64,000 nucleotides of DNA, from assembly GCA_034664085.1 (NCBI GenBank), contig JAXDII010000077.1, positions 3,202 to 67,201 on the forward strand. The letters are read 5' to 3'. Of the stretch, positions 55,445 through 64,000 are shown piece by piece (position 1 is the first letter of the stretch; every line of letters begins with the position of its first letter). The notes beneath the pieces were generated by a model. The model saw nothing but the letters and a program-made list of their open reading frames with translations. It was not told the origin of the DNA and did not search any database. The translations under genes and the position numbers were made by a program. The stretch comes from JACVRW01 sp034664085 (GTDB taxonomy: Bacteria; Actinomycetota; Thermoleophilia; Solirubrobacterales; Thermoleophilaceae).

Positions 55445-56512
55445 ATCCGCTACCCGGGCCAGCATCCACGCCGAGCCGCCGTCGTAGGCGCCGGCTCCTT
55501 CGGCACCGCGGTCGCGGTTCTGCTGATGCGCGCCGGCCTGCGCACGACGCTGCTGTGCCGGACCTCCGAGCAGGCCGACGAGCTCAGCCGCAGCCGCCAC
55601 AACGACCGCTACCTGCCGCGCGTGGAGCTGCCGCGCGAGCTGCGGATCCGCGCGCTCGGAGCGACGACGGACCAGTTCGCCCGGGCCGACCTCGTCTTCC
55701 TCGCCGTGCCCTCCAAGACGCTTCCGGAGGCGCTCGGCGCGCTGCGCCGGCTCAGCATCCCGGACAGCGCGGGCATCGTGTCGCTCGCCAAGGGCCTGGT
55801 GCCGCCCGACGGCACCGCGCCCACGATCGCGCTCGAGTCCGTGTTCGGCTCGCACCGGGTCGCCTGCGTGGGCGGTCCAGCTCACGCCCGCGAGATGGTC
55901 GAGACCGGGGCCGGGCTTGTCTGCGCCTCGCGCTCGGAGTCGCTCGCCCACCGCGTGGCCGAGGCGTTCCAGCGCTCCGGCGTCGTGTGCGAGGTGTCGG
56001 ACGACCCGGTCGGCGTCGAGCTCGCCGGCGTGGCCAAGAACGCTGCCGCGGTCGCCGTCGGCGCCACCCAGGCCCAGGGTCTCAACGCCGCTGGCATGGC
56101 GGCCGCGGACATCTTCCTCGAGGTGCTCGCCCTGGCCCATGCCAGCGGCGGCCACGGGCGCACGTTCGTCGGCCGCGCCGGGACCGGGGACCTGGTCGCC
56201 ACCGCGCTCGCGCCGACCTCCCGCAACCGCACCGCGGGCGAGCTGCTCGCCCAGGGCGTGCCGGCCGCAGAGATCCCGGACCGGATCGGGCAGGCGGTCG
56301 AGGCACTCGAAACCGTGCGGCTGCTCGCCCACGCGCTCGAGCGCCAGCGGCTGGATGCGCCGGTGGTCTCCGCGCTCGCTCACCTGATCGAGGGCTCGAT
56401 GCCGCTCGACGAGTGGATCGCGCTGGTGCGCGCCAAGCAGCCGCCGCCCGCACGGTTCTCGCGCCCCTCGACCTGGTGGACCCGGCTGCGCGCCTGGTTC
56501 AGACGGCGCTGA
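55445..56512 (+). CDS. gpsA: Glycerol-3-phosphate dehydrogenase [NAD(P)+], apparent ATC start
   Basis: 355 residues. NAD-binding VVGAGSFGTAVAVLLMRAG, FLAVPSKTLPEAL, SLAKGL, VGGPAHAREM, KNAAAVAVGA (catalytic Lys), GRAGTGDLVAT and the basic C-terminus FRRR. It makes sn-glycerol-3-phosphate for phospholipids. No ATG/GTG/TTG lies between the in-frame stop at 55424 and the dinucleotide-binding glycines; the first canonical start (55526) would delete that fold. ATC 55445, 7 nt after TAGCCT and encoding IRYPGQHPRRAAVVGAG, is the natural start position. Confidence 0.88.
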   Translation: MRYPGQHPRRAAVVGAGSFGTAVAVLLMRAGLRTTLLCRTSEQADELSRSRHNDRYLPRVELPRELRIRALGATTDQFARADLVFLAVPSKTLPEALGALRRLSIPDSAGIVSLAKGLVPPDGTAPTIALESVFGSHRVACVGGPAHAREMVETGAGLVCASRSESLAHRVAEAFQRSGVVCEVSDDPVGVELAGVAKNAAAVAVGATQAQGLNAAGMAAADIFLEVLALAHASGGHGRTFVGRAGTGDLVATALAPTSRNRTAGELLAQGVPAAEIPDRIGQAVEALETVRLLAHALERQRLDAPVVSALAHLIEGSMPLDEWIALVRAKQPPPARFSRPSTWWTRLRAWFRRR

Positions 56513-56529
56513 GTAGAATCGAACGAGCG

Positions 56530-56736
56530 ATGAAGACCGAGATCCATCCCGAATACGTGTCGGCACACGTTCGCTGCACTTGCGGCAACGAGTTCGAGAC
56601 GCGCTCCACGAAGCCCGAGCTCCATGTCGAGATCTGCTCGAACTGCCACCCGTTCTACACGGGTCGCCAGAAGCTGGTCGACACCGGTGGCCGAGTCGAG
56701 CGCTTCCGGCGCCGCGCGGCGCGCGCCGGCCGCTAG
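56530..56736 (+). CDS. rpmE: 50S ribosomal protein L31, zinc-binding type
   Basis: 68 residues. MKTEIHPEYVSAHVRCTCGNEF, then ELHVEICSNCHPFYTG: the CxC...CxxC zinc form (C+), with the basic tail RRRAARAGR. Component of the large subunit bridging to 30S. TAGAAT at 56514-56519 lies 10 nt upstream. Neighbouring a prfA/prmC/tsaC block is a usual bacterial arrangement. Confidence 0.97.
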   Translation: MKTEIHPEYVSAHVRCTCGNEFETRSTKPELHVEICSNCHPFYTGRQKLVDTGGRVERFRRRAARAGR

Positions 56737-56779
56737 CCGACAGCGCAACTCCCGCTCCCGCGGGCTGTTCTCACGGAGC

Positions 56780-57520
56780 ATGCCCCGCAGGCTCGCCATC
56801 TTCGTGCTGCTCGTGGCGGCTTTCGTTGGCGCCACCGCCGCGCCCGCCGCGGCCGAGGGGCGCGTGCCCGCCGGCGTCAAGCTCGCCGACTGCTCGGTCG
56901 ACGAGGCGTCCGCCATGTTCGTGGCCCGGATGCGGCTGCTGCCGGGCAGCGAGCGCATGTGGCTGCGCTTCAGGCTGCTCGAGAAGGGCGCGGCCGGCTA
57001 CCGCTCGCTGAAGGCGCCGGGGCTCGGCCGATGGCGCAAGTCGAAGGTCGGCGTGGGCGCGTTCGCGTACCGCCAGGAGGTGCGCGGCCTGCAGGCGGGG
57101 ACGCTCTACCGCGCCCAGGTCGACTTCCGCTGGTATGACGACGCGGGGATCCTCGTCGAGACAGCTCGGCGGCGCTCCTCCGCCTGCCGCCAGTTCGACG
57201 CGCTGCCGAACCTCACCGCGACGCCGATCGCGGCGGTCCCCGGGTCCAGGCCGGGCGTGGTCCGCTACCGCGTGCTGCTGACCAACGAGGGCGTCGCGCC
57301 GGCCGCGGGCGTGGCCCTGCGGCTGTCGGTCGACGGCGCCGTGGCCGACACCGTCGTCATTCCCTCGCTGCTGCCCGCGGAACGCCGCGTGGTCACGATC
57401 CTCGGCACCGCCTGCACGCGCTCGGTTGTGGCCGCGGCCGATCCCGACGGCCTGATCATCGAGTCGTCGGAGACCGACAACGCGCGCGAGGTGCGCTGCG
57501 CCGACTTGACCGGAACCTAA
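56780..57520 (+). CDS. Secreted CARDB-like domain protein
   Basis: 246 residues from ATG 56780 (within a longer frame). Signal peptide LAIFVLLVAAFVGATAAPAAA. The N-terminal part has a Cys-containing beta module (LADCSVDEASAMFVARMRLL ... SSACRQFDALPNL), and the C-terminal ~100 residues (ATPIAAVPGSRPGVVRYRVLLTNEGVAPAAGVAL) are a CARDB-type Ig fold ending with SSETDNAREVRC. Probably an extracellular binding module; partner unknown. Confidence 0.7.
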   Translation: MPRRLAIFVLLVAAFVGATAAPAAAEGRVPAGVKLADCSVDEASAMFVARMRLLPGSERMWLRFRLLEKGAAGYRSLKAPGLGRWRKSKVGVGAFAYRQEVRGLQAGTLYRAQVDFRWYDDAGILVETARRRSSACRQFDALPNLTATPIAAVPGSRPGVVRYRVLLTNEGVAPAAGVALRLSVDGAVADTVVIPSLLPAERRVVTILGTACTRSVVAAADPDGLIIESSETDNAREVRCADLTGT

Positions 57521-57542
57521 GGGCCGTCCCAGGCGGCGCCGA

Positions 57543-57548
57543 TACCAT
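57543..57548 (+). promoter_or_regulatory. -10-like hexamer TACCAT, leaderless DUF1385 gene
   Basis: TACCAT ends 7 nt before GTG 57556, supporting that start over ATG 57598. Confidence 0.45.
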
Positions 57549-57555
57549 CGTCGAA

Positions 57556-58584
57556 GTGAGCGCGCCGCCGACCAGCCCCGGGGAGGCCCCTGACCACATG
57601 AGGGAGGCCACCAAGGACGCCCCGATCGGCGGCCAGGCCGTGCTGGAAGGCGTGATGATGCGCGGCGTCTCGACCTGGGCCGTGGCGGTGCGCAAGCCGT
57701 CCGCGGAGCAGCTCGCCGCCGGCGGCCCCGACTCCAAGGAGGGCGCCAAGGGCGAGATCGAGGTGATCTCCGAGCCGCTCGTCTCGTGGACGAAGCGCCA
57801 CCGGCTGCTGCGGCTCCCGATCGTGCGCGGCGTGGTCGCGCTGGCCGAGTCGCTCAAGATCGGCTTCAAGGCACTCGGCATCTCCGCCAACGCGCAGGTT
57901 CCGCCCGACGAAGACGGCGAGCAGAAGGAGATCGGCGGCGGCACCTGGGTCGGCACGATCATCTTCGCGCTGCTGTTCGCGGTCGGGCTCTTCTTCCTCC
58001 TGCCCGCCGGCCTGACGAACCTGTTCGCCGACGAGATCCCCAACTCACTCGTCTTCGTGGTGATCGAGAAGCTCGTCCGCATCACGATCTTTCTCGCCTA
58101 CCTCTGGCTGATCTCACGCATGCCCGACCTCCAGCGCGTCTTCCAGTACCACGGCGCGGAGCACAAGACGATCTCGTGCTACGAGGCGGGCGAGCCGCTC
58201 ACGCCCGAGAACGCGCAGCGCTACTCGCGTTTCCACCCGCGCTGCGGCACGAGCTTCCTGCTGCTGGTGATGATCGTGGCGATCGTCGTGTTCGCGCCGC
58301 TCGGCAAGCTCGACTGGCCGGCGCTGTTCGCGTCGCGGGTGCTGGGCATCCCGATCGTCGCCGGGCTGGCCTTCGAGCTGATCAAGTGGTTCGGCCGCAA
58401 CCGCACCAAGCGCTGGGCGCGCGCGCTGATGTGGCCCGGCATGCAGCTCCAGCGCCTGACCACGCGCGAGCCCGACCTGACCCAGCTGGCCGTGGCGATC
58501 GCCGCGCTCGAGGCGGTGCTGGCGGTGGAGAACCCGCGCGCCGCCAGCGAGGAGGACATGGTCGGCATGGAGGTCGTGGCCTAG
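57556..58584 (+). CDS. DUF1385 family membrane protein (YqhQ-like)
   Basis: 342 residues. PIGGQAVLEGVMMRG and QYHGAEHKTISCYEAGE are the DUF1385 hallmarks, with HPRCGTSFLLLVMIVAIVVF and three or four membrane helices. Found widely beside rpmE/prfA/prmC in Gram-positives, as here; biochemical role unknown. Its stop codon directly abuts the stop of the convergent EamA gene (no gap). Confidence 0.92.
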   Translation: MSAPPTSPGEAPDHMREATKDAPIGGQAVLEGVMMRGVSTWAVAVRKPSAEQLAAGGPDSKEGAKGEIEVISEPLVSWTKRHRLLRLPIVRGVVALAESLKIGFKALGISANAQVPPDEDGEQKEIGGGTWVGTIIFALLFAVGLFFLLPAGLTNLFADEIPNSLVFVVIEKLVRITIFLAYLWLISRMPDLQRVFQYHGAEHKTISCYEAGEPLTPENAQRYSRFHPRCGTSFLLLVMIVAIVVFAPLGKLDWPALFASRVLGIPIVAGLAFELIKWFGRNRTKRWARALMWPGMQLQRLTTREPDLTQLAVAIAALEAVLAVENPRAASEEDMVGMEVVA

Positions 58585-59529
58585 TCAGGTAGGCGGCGCG
58601 CGCCTCGGCGTGCGCGACGGGGCGGCCAGCATCACCGCGGACGCCAGCACCAGAGCCGCGCCGCCCAGCTGCAGGACGGTGAGGCGTTCGCTGAAGGCCA
58701 CGTAGGCGAGCGCCACCGTTACCACCGGCTCGAAGGTGGAGAGGATCGACGCCGTGGTGGGCCCGACGAGCGCCATCCCTGCGAAGAAGGTGGAAATCGC
58801 GAGGGCGGTGGACACGAGGGCGATCAGCCCCAGCCAGAGCCAGCCCTCGGCCTCGAAGCCGAAGTCGAGCTCGCCCGTGGCGAGGCCGGCCACGGCGAAC
58901 GTGGCGCTTGCTCCGGCGCAGACGAGCGCCGAGAGCACCAGCGGCGAGACCGCGATCTGGGCACGGTCGGCCACCAGGATGTAGATCGTGTAGGCGACCG
59001 AGGCGCCCAGTCCCATCGCGGCGCCGAGCGTGTCCACGTCGCCCCCGACCGCGCCCGCCAGCACGATCACGAGGCCCGCCGACGACAGCGCGAGCGCCGC
59101 GAGCCGCCGCCGCGTCGGCCGCTCGCGCCCGAGTACGAAGGCGGCGAGCATGACCCAGGCGGGGAAGGTGTAAAGCAGCAGCGCCAGCAGCGACGCGTCC
59201 AGTCGCTGAAGCGCGCCGAAGAAGAGCCCGGCCTGGGTGGCGTACCCGATCGCGCCGAGCGCGAGCCCGACGGCGAGCGACCTGGAGTCGATCCCCCGGG
59301 TCCGCAGCTGCGGCCGGGCGGCGATCAGCGCCGCGAAGATCGCGCCGCCGCCCACGAAGCGCACCAGCAGCAGCGTGAGCGTCGAGACCCCGGCGTCGTA
59401 GGCGAGCTTGCCGAAGATCGCCATCGCCCCGAAGGCGGCGGCCGACACCAGGCATAGAGCGGTGCCGGCGACCGCGCTGCCGCCGTGACCGGTAGCCCGG
59501 CCCGACACGGCCTGCGCTTCGCCACCCAC
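58585..59529 (-). CDS. EamA/DMT-family transporter
   Basis: 314 residues, ten predicted membrane helices in two homologous EamA halves (AGTALCLVSAAAFGAMAIFGKLAYDAG; LALGAIGYATQAGLFFGALQRLDASLLALLLYTFPAWVML). Exporter/importer of small metabolites; substrate not readable. On the minus strand CAGGAT, 8 nt upstream of the GTG start, is a near match to the leaderless hexamer. Confidence 0.9.
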   Translation of the reverse strand: MGGEAQAVSGRATGHGGSAVAGTALCLVSAAAFGAMAIFGKLAYDAGVSTLTLLLVRFVGGGAIFAALIAARPQLRTRGIDSRSLAVGLALGAIGYATQAGLFFGALQRLDASLLALLLYTFPAWVMLAAFVLGRERPTRRRLAALALSSAGLVIVLAGAVGGDVDTLGAAMGLGASVAYTIYILVADRAQIAVSPLVLSALVCAGASATFAVAGLATGELDFGFEAEGWLWLGLIALVSTALAISTFFAGMALVGPTTASILSTFEPVVTVALAYVAFSERLTVLQLGGAALVLASAVMLAAPSRTPRRAPPT

Positions 59530-59578
59530 GACCGGGCATCCTGACGGCCGCCGGCCGCGGGCGTTCCGCCAGGCCCGG

Positions 59579-59653
59579 CTACGGCTGGACGTTGCGGTTC
59601 GAGCGGAACAGGTTGTCCGGGTCGTAGGCGCGCTTGATCTGCACCAGACGTTT
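59579..59653 (-). pseudogene. Relic C-terminus of FAD-linked (BBE-domain) oxidoreductase
   Basis: The 24 codons before a TAG at 59579 read KRLVQIKRAYDPDNLFRSN... and end NRNVQP, the near-invariant end of berberine-bridge-type FAD oxidases (YDPDNLFRxNxNIxP). No start or FAD domain precedes it: the reductase gene begins on the other strand 33 bp away. So only the last ~24 codons of a formerly larger gene remain. Confidence 0.75.
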
Positions 59654-59685
59654 AGCCGGCGGCCTGGTTCGGGACCACTTGGGGA

Positions 59686-60765
59686 ATGGGCGATGTCCTC
59701 TTAACGGGCGCTACCGGGTTCGTCGGGCGCGAGCTGCTGGAGCGCTACCTCGAACGTGACAACCGCCACGTGCACGCGCTGGTGCGCGCGCCGGACGACG
59801 AGGCCGCCGCGGCGCGGCTGCCGCGCCATGAGCGCCTGAGCGCGGTGCCCGCCGACATCGAGCGGCCCGGGCTGGGCCTCGAGGGCAGGCGGGCCGACGC
59901 GCTCGCCGAGCGTGTCTCGACGGTGATCCACTGCGCCGCGTCGGTCTCGTTCGATCTCGGGCTGGAAGCGTCGCGCCGGGTCAACGTCGACGGCACGCGC
60001 CGCGTCGCGGAGCTGGCCGAGCGCTGCGCCGGGGGCGGCACCGGGCTCGATCGCCTCTCCTACGTATCGACCGCCTACGTGGCCGGCGCCCACGGCGGCG
60101 TCTTCGACGAGGACGGCCTCGACGTGGGGCAGAGCTTCCGCAACCCCTACGAGCAGTCCAAGTTCGAGGCCGAGCGGCTGCTGCGCAAGCGCGCCGATGG
60201 GCTGCCGCTGCAGGTCCTGCGGCCCAGCATCGTGGTCGGCGACAGCCGCACGGGCTGGACCTCGTCGTTCAACGTGCTGTACCCGCCGCTGAAGGCGTTC
60301 GCGCGCGGCGCGATCCCGGCGCTGCCGGCCCGCCGCGGCGCGCCCGTCGATGTGGTGCCGGTGGACTACGTCGCCGACTCCGCGCACGAGCTGGCCCGCA
60401 GCGGCCCCGACGGCACCTTCCACCTGGTCGCGGGCCGCAACGCCACGACGGTCGGCCGGCTGATCGAGCTGGCGGCGCGGCGCTTCGAGCGTCCGGCGCC
60501 GCCGGTCTTCCCGCCCAGGCTGTACCGGCGGCTCGTCCATCCGCTGCTGATGCGGCGCTCGAACGCGGCGCGGCGCGAGCGGCTGCGGCGCATGGAGGTC
60601 TACTTCCCGTACTTCTCGATGCGCGTCCGCTTCTCCGATCGGCGCCATCCGCCGGCGCCGCCGGTCGAGCGCTACTTCGACCGCCTGCTCGACTTCGCCG
60701 AGAGCGCCAGGTGGGGCCGCCGCACGCTCGAACGGCCGCCCGCCGCCACGCCCTCACGCTCCTGA
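59686..60765 (+). CDS. SDR-family NAD-dependent epimerase/thioester-reductase-like protein
   Basis: 359 residues. Extended-SDR Rossmann motif TGATGFVGREL, VIHCAASVSFD, the YVSTAYVAG active-site strand and YEQSKFEAE with Tyr-Lys; the style is of fatty acyl-CoA/thioester reductase-domain SDRs (LRPSIVVGDSRTGW). The C-terminal ~90 residues form a helical domain. Could reduce an acyl thioester to an aldehyde or alcohol, but substrate unknown. It appears inserted next to a broken FAD oxidase. Confidence 0.82.
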   Translation: MGDVLLTGATGFVGRELLERYLERDNRHVHALVRAPDDEAAAARLPRHERLSAVPADIERPGLGLEGRRADALAERVSTVIHCAASVSFDLGLEASRRVNVDGTRRVAELAERCAGGGTGLDRLSYVSTAYVAGAHGGVFDEDGLDVGQSFRNPYEQSKFEAERLLRKRADGLPLQVLRPSIVVGDSRTGWTSSFNVLYPPLKAFARGAIPALPARRGAPVDVVPVDYVADSAHELARSGPDGTFHLVAGRNATTVGRLIELAARRFERPAPPVFPPRLYRRLVHPLLMRRSNAARRERLRRMEVYFPYFSMRVRFSDRRHPPAPPVERYFDRLLDFAESARWGRRTLERPPAATPSRS

Positions 60766-60789
60766 GCGGTCGGGCGCAGGCGGGGTCCG

Positions 60790-60795
60790 TACCCT
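60790..60795 (+). promoter_or_regulatory. -10-like hexamer TACCCT, leaderless prfA operon
   Basis: TACCCT ends 7 nt before GTG 60803 and would start the prfA-prmC-tsaC transcript. Confidence 0.45.
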
Positions 60796-60802
60796 TGTCT
60801 GC

Positions 60803-61842
<1,040 letters not shown>

Positions 61843-61846
<4 letters not shown>

Positions 61847-62637
61847 CCGCCCGCGACGCGCTCGACGCGGCCGGCACCGCCCTGGGTGCCGCCGGCTGCG
61901 AGTCCCCGCGCCTCGACGCCGAGCTGCTGATCGCCGACGCGCTCGGCGTGGATCGGGCGGCCCTGGTCGCCGACCCGGCGATGCCGATCCCCGGCTCGGC
62001 GGCGCGCGTGATCGGCGAGCGCGTACGGCGGCGAGTGGCGCGCGAGCCGGTGGCTTACATCCTGGCGAGCAAGGGCTTCCGCCACATCGAGCTGATGGTC
62101 GACATCCGCGTGCTGATCCCGCGCCCCGAGTCCGAGCTGCTGGTGGAGGTGGCGCTCGAGCTGCCCGCCGGCGCGCGCGTGCACGACGTGGGCACTGGAT
62201 CGGGGGCGATCGCCCTTGCGCTGGCGCAGGAGCGGCCCGACCTGGTGGTGAGCGCCTCCGACGCCTCCGCCGCGGCCGTGGAGGTCGCTCGGGCGAACGC
62301 GGCGCGGCTGGGGCTGCCGCTCGATGCCGCCGTCCACCGCGGGCTGCCGCCCGGCACCTACGACCTCGTCGTCGCCAACCTGCCCTACGTGCGCGAGGAC
62401 GAGTGGCCCGCCCTGCAGCCGGAGATCACGCGCTACGAGCCGCGCGAGGCGCTCGTCTCCGGCGCGGACGGCCTGGACGCGATCCGCTCGCTGGTCGCCG
62501 GCACGCTCCCCGGCACGCGCTTGGCGCTGGAGCACGCCCCTGGCCAGGCCGAGGCCGTGCGCGGGCTGCTGCACGACTCCGAGACGCTGCCCGACCTCGC
62601 CGGCAGGCCGCGCGTGACCGTCGGGCTCGCGCCGTGA
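61843..62637 (+). CDS. prmC: Peptide chain release factor N5-glutamine methyltransferase
   Basis: 264 residues, GTG 61843 overlapping the prfA stop. Helical N-terminus, then SAM-binding VHDVGTGSGAIALALA and DASAAAVEVARANA. The substrate motif, usually NPPY, is N179-L-P-Y182 here. It methylates the GGQ glutamine of release factors, matching its position after prfA. Overlaps the next gene as GTGA. Confidence 0.93.
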
Positions 62638-63245
62638 CGCCGGAAGAGGTCGAGACCTTCGAGCGCTGCATGGCCGTCGGCGGGGTCGCGCTCTTCCCGG
62701 CCGACACCGTGTACGGGCTGGCCACCGAGCCCGAGTCGAGCGAGGGGGTCGAGCGGCTCTATCGGCTGAAGGGCCGCCCCGCCGACCGGCCCGCGGCGGT
62801 GATGTTCTTCCGCGTCGAGCTGGCGCTGGCCACCCTGCCCGAGCTGCCCGAGGCCACGCGCGAGGCCGCCGGCCGCCTGCTTCCCGGCGGCGTGACGCTG
62901 CTCCTGCCCAACCCGGCCCGCCGCTTCCCGCTGGCGTGCGCCAACACCCCGGACGTGCTCGGCCTGCGCGTGCCGCGGCTGGACGGGCCGCTCGCCGCGC
63001 TCGGCGGCGTCAACTGGCCCGTCCTGCAGTCCAGCGCGAATCTCTCCGGCGCCGCGGAGGCGCGCCGCGTCGAGCAGGTGGATCCCGCCGTGCGCGCCGG
63101 CGTCGACCTGATCCTGGATGCCGGCGAGCTGCCCGGCACGCCCTCCACCGTGGTCGACCTCACCGCCTACGACCGCGACGGCAGCTTCGCGATCCTGCGC
63201 GAGGGCGCCGTGGCGCGCGAGCAGATCGAGCGCGCGCTGCGATAA
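62634..63245 (+). CDS. L-threonylcarbamoyladenylate synthase (Sua5/YciO/TsaC family)
   Basis: 203 residues, GTG 62634 overlapping the prmC stop. GGVALFPADTVYGLATE, LYRLKGRPADRPAAVMF, GGVTLLLPNP, LGLRVPR and VLQSSANLSG are the family motifs binding ATP, threonine and bicarbonate. It makes the intermediate for tRNA t6A37. Short, without the Sua5 C-terminal domain (TsaC/YrdC type). Confidence 0.93.
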   Translation: MTPEEVETFERCMAVGGVALFPADTVYGLATEPESSEGVERLYRLKGRPADRPAAVMFFRVELALATLPELPEATREAAGRLLPGGVTLLLPNPARRFPLACANTPDVLGLRVPRLDGPLAALGGVNWPVLQSSANLSGAAEARRVEQVDPAVRAGVDLILDAGELPGTPSTVVDLTAYDRDGSFAILREGAVAREQIERALR

Positions 63246-63268
63246 GCCGTCCGCGCCGCGCCCGATGC

Positions 63269-63274
63269 TACGGT
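63269..63274 (+). promoter_or_regulatory. -10-like hexamer TACGGT, leaderless glyA
   Basis: TACGGT ends 7 nt before ATG 63282. Confidence 0.4.
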
Positions 63275-63281
63275 CCCGAAG

Positions 63282-64000
63282 ATGAGCAGCCTCAGCCCCG
63301 ATTACTTCACAAAGCCGGTCGCAGACGTCGATCCCGACATCGCCGAGGTGCTCGTAAACGAGGCCCAGCGCCAGGAGACGACGCTCGAGATGATCGCCTC
63401 CGAGAACTTCGTGCCGCAGGCGATCCTCGACACCCAGGGCTCGGTGCTGACCAACAAGTACGCCGAGGGCTACCCGGGCAAGCGCTACTACGGCGGCTGC
63501 GAGTACGTCGACGTCGCCGAGCAGCTCGCGATCGACCGCGCCAAGGCCGTCTTCGGCGCCGAGCACGCCAACGTCCAGCCCCACGCGGGCGCCCAGGCCA
63601 ACACCTCGGTCTACCACGCGCTCCTGCAGCCGGGCGACACGATCATGGGCCTCTCCCTGGCCCATGGCGGCCACCTGACGCACGGCATGAAGATCAACGT
63701 GTCGGGCCGCCTCTACGACATCGCGCCCTACGAGGTCGACCGCGAGACGAGCCGCATCGACATGGACGAGGTCGCGCGCATCGCCCGCGAACGCCGGCCC
63801 AAGCTGATCCTCGCCGGCTGGTCGGCCTACCCGCGCTTCCTCGACTTCGAGCGCTTCCGCGAGATCGCCGACGAGGTGGGGGCCTTCCTCATGGTTGACA
63901 TGGCGCACTTCGCCGGCCTCGTGGCGGCCGAGGAGCACCCGAGCCCCGTGCCGTACTGCGACGTGGTCACCACCACCACGCACAAGACGCTCGGCGGCGG
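63282..64000 (+). CDS. glyA: Serine hydroxymethyltransferase, N-terminal part (3' truncated by window)
   Basis: First ~239 residues; the frame runs off the window. MIASENF, NKYAEGYPGKRYYGGCEYVD, NVQPHAGAQANTSVYHALLQPGD, VDMAHFAGLVAA and THKTLGG (PLP lysine) are all canonical. It interconverts serine and glycine with tetrahydrofolate, feeding one-carbon metabolism. Placed just downstream of prfA-prmC-tsaC, a common actinobacterial order, with its own leaderless-type promoter. Confidence 0.96.
   Translation, partial: MSSLSPDYFTKPVADVDPDIAEVLVNEAQRQETTLEMIASENFVPQAILDTQGSVLTNKYAEGYPGKRYYGGCEYVDVAEQLAIDRAKAVFGAEHANVQPHAGAQANTSVYHALLQPGDTIMGLSLAHGGHLTHGMKINVSGRLYDIAPYEVDRETSRIDMDEVARIARERRPKLILAGWSAYPRFLDFERFREIADEVGAFLMVDMAHFAGLVAAEEHPSPVPYCDVVTTTTHKTLGG

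Overview
The window is a very GC-rich chromosomal segment, densely packed with short intergenic gaps, frequent GTG starts and many 4-bp GTGA or 8-bp gene overlaps. The gene content points to an aerobic, Gram-positive actinobacterium: an Rpf-like transglycosylase, an F420-type (DDN-like) reductase, an LPXTG-anchored cupredoxin, split methylmalonyl-CoA mutase, an ETF/ETF-QO operon and an rpmE / prfA-prmC-tsaC-glyA block. I infer Actinomycetota, possibly Thermoleophilia (Solirubrobacterales-like). There is no rRNA gene here to settle it, and I saw no tRNA, CRISPR array, prophage or insertion sequence.

Layout. 0-5 kb: end of an FtsX-type permease, a secreted RTX/M15-like protein, MeaB, a CHAD protein, then a divergent Fur / VIT-type iron-transporter pair around an AT-rich operator. 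5-9 kb: a membrane + phosphodiesterase + GT2 fusion converging on a GT-C-like membrane protein. 9-14 kb: acetolactate decarboxylase, acyl-CoA dehydrogenase and unknown secreted or membrane proteins. 14.2-19 kb: the main accessory island, with a C5-cytosine methyltransferase, a NotI-family endonuclease and Vsr on the plus strand, converging on a minus-strand sigma factor / HTH-like / ImmA-IrrE / zinc-ribbon cluster. 19-28.5 kb: carbonic anhydrase, SDR, NYN, MmgE/PrpD, diguanylate cyclase, P450, SCP2-hydrolase. 28-33.6 kb: a XylFGH-like sugar ABC operon with SDR, Gfo/Idh/MocA and ROK regulator genes. 34.5-40 kb: a lipid cluster (patatin, acyltransferase, SRPBCC fused to an acyl-CoA ligase), then an aminotransferase. 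40-44 kb: the Rpf-like gene with a CRP-like site, leucyl aminopeptidase, thiolase. 44-51.8 kb: mannosylglycerate-hydrolase-like enzyme, UvsE, methylmalonyl-CoA mutase large and small subunits separated by two cell-surface genes. 51.8-55.4 kb: etfB-etfA-ETF-QO behind a promoter-overlapping inverted repeat. 55.4-64 kb: gpsA, rpmE, DUF1385, EamA, a reductase, prfA-prmC-tsaC and the start of glyA.

Metabolic theme (inference): acyl-CoA ligase, acyl-CoA dehydrogenase, thiolase, ETF and ETF-QO, and methylmalonyl-CoA mutase with MeaB are the parts needed for fatty-acid and propionyl-CoA oxidation into the quinone pool.

Two window-wide patterns stand out. Fifteen genes have a TANNNT hexamer ending 6-8 nt before the start codon, as expected for leaderless transcripts. 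Eleven of twelve convergent gene pairs overlap or lie within 13 bp of each other. The most unusual single observations are an apparent ATC start for gpsA placed exactly where a leaderless start should be, an ETF-QO lacking one iron-sulfur cysteine, an SRPBCC/acyl-CoA ligase fusion with an internal ribosome binding site, and the NotI/Vsr island facing a sigma / ImmA-IrrE module.
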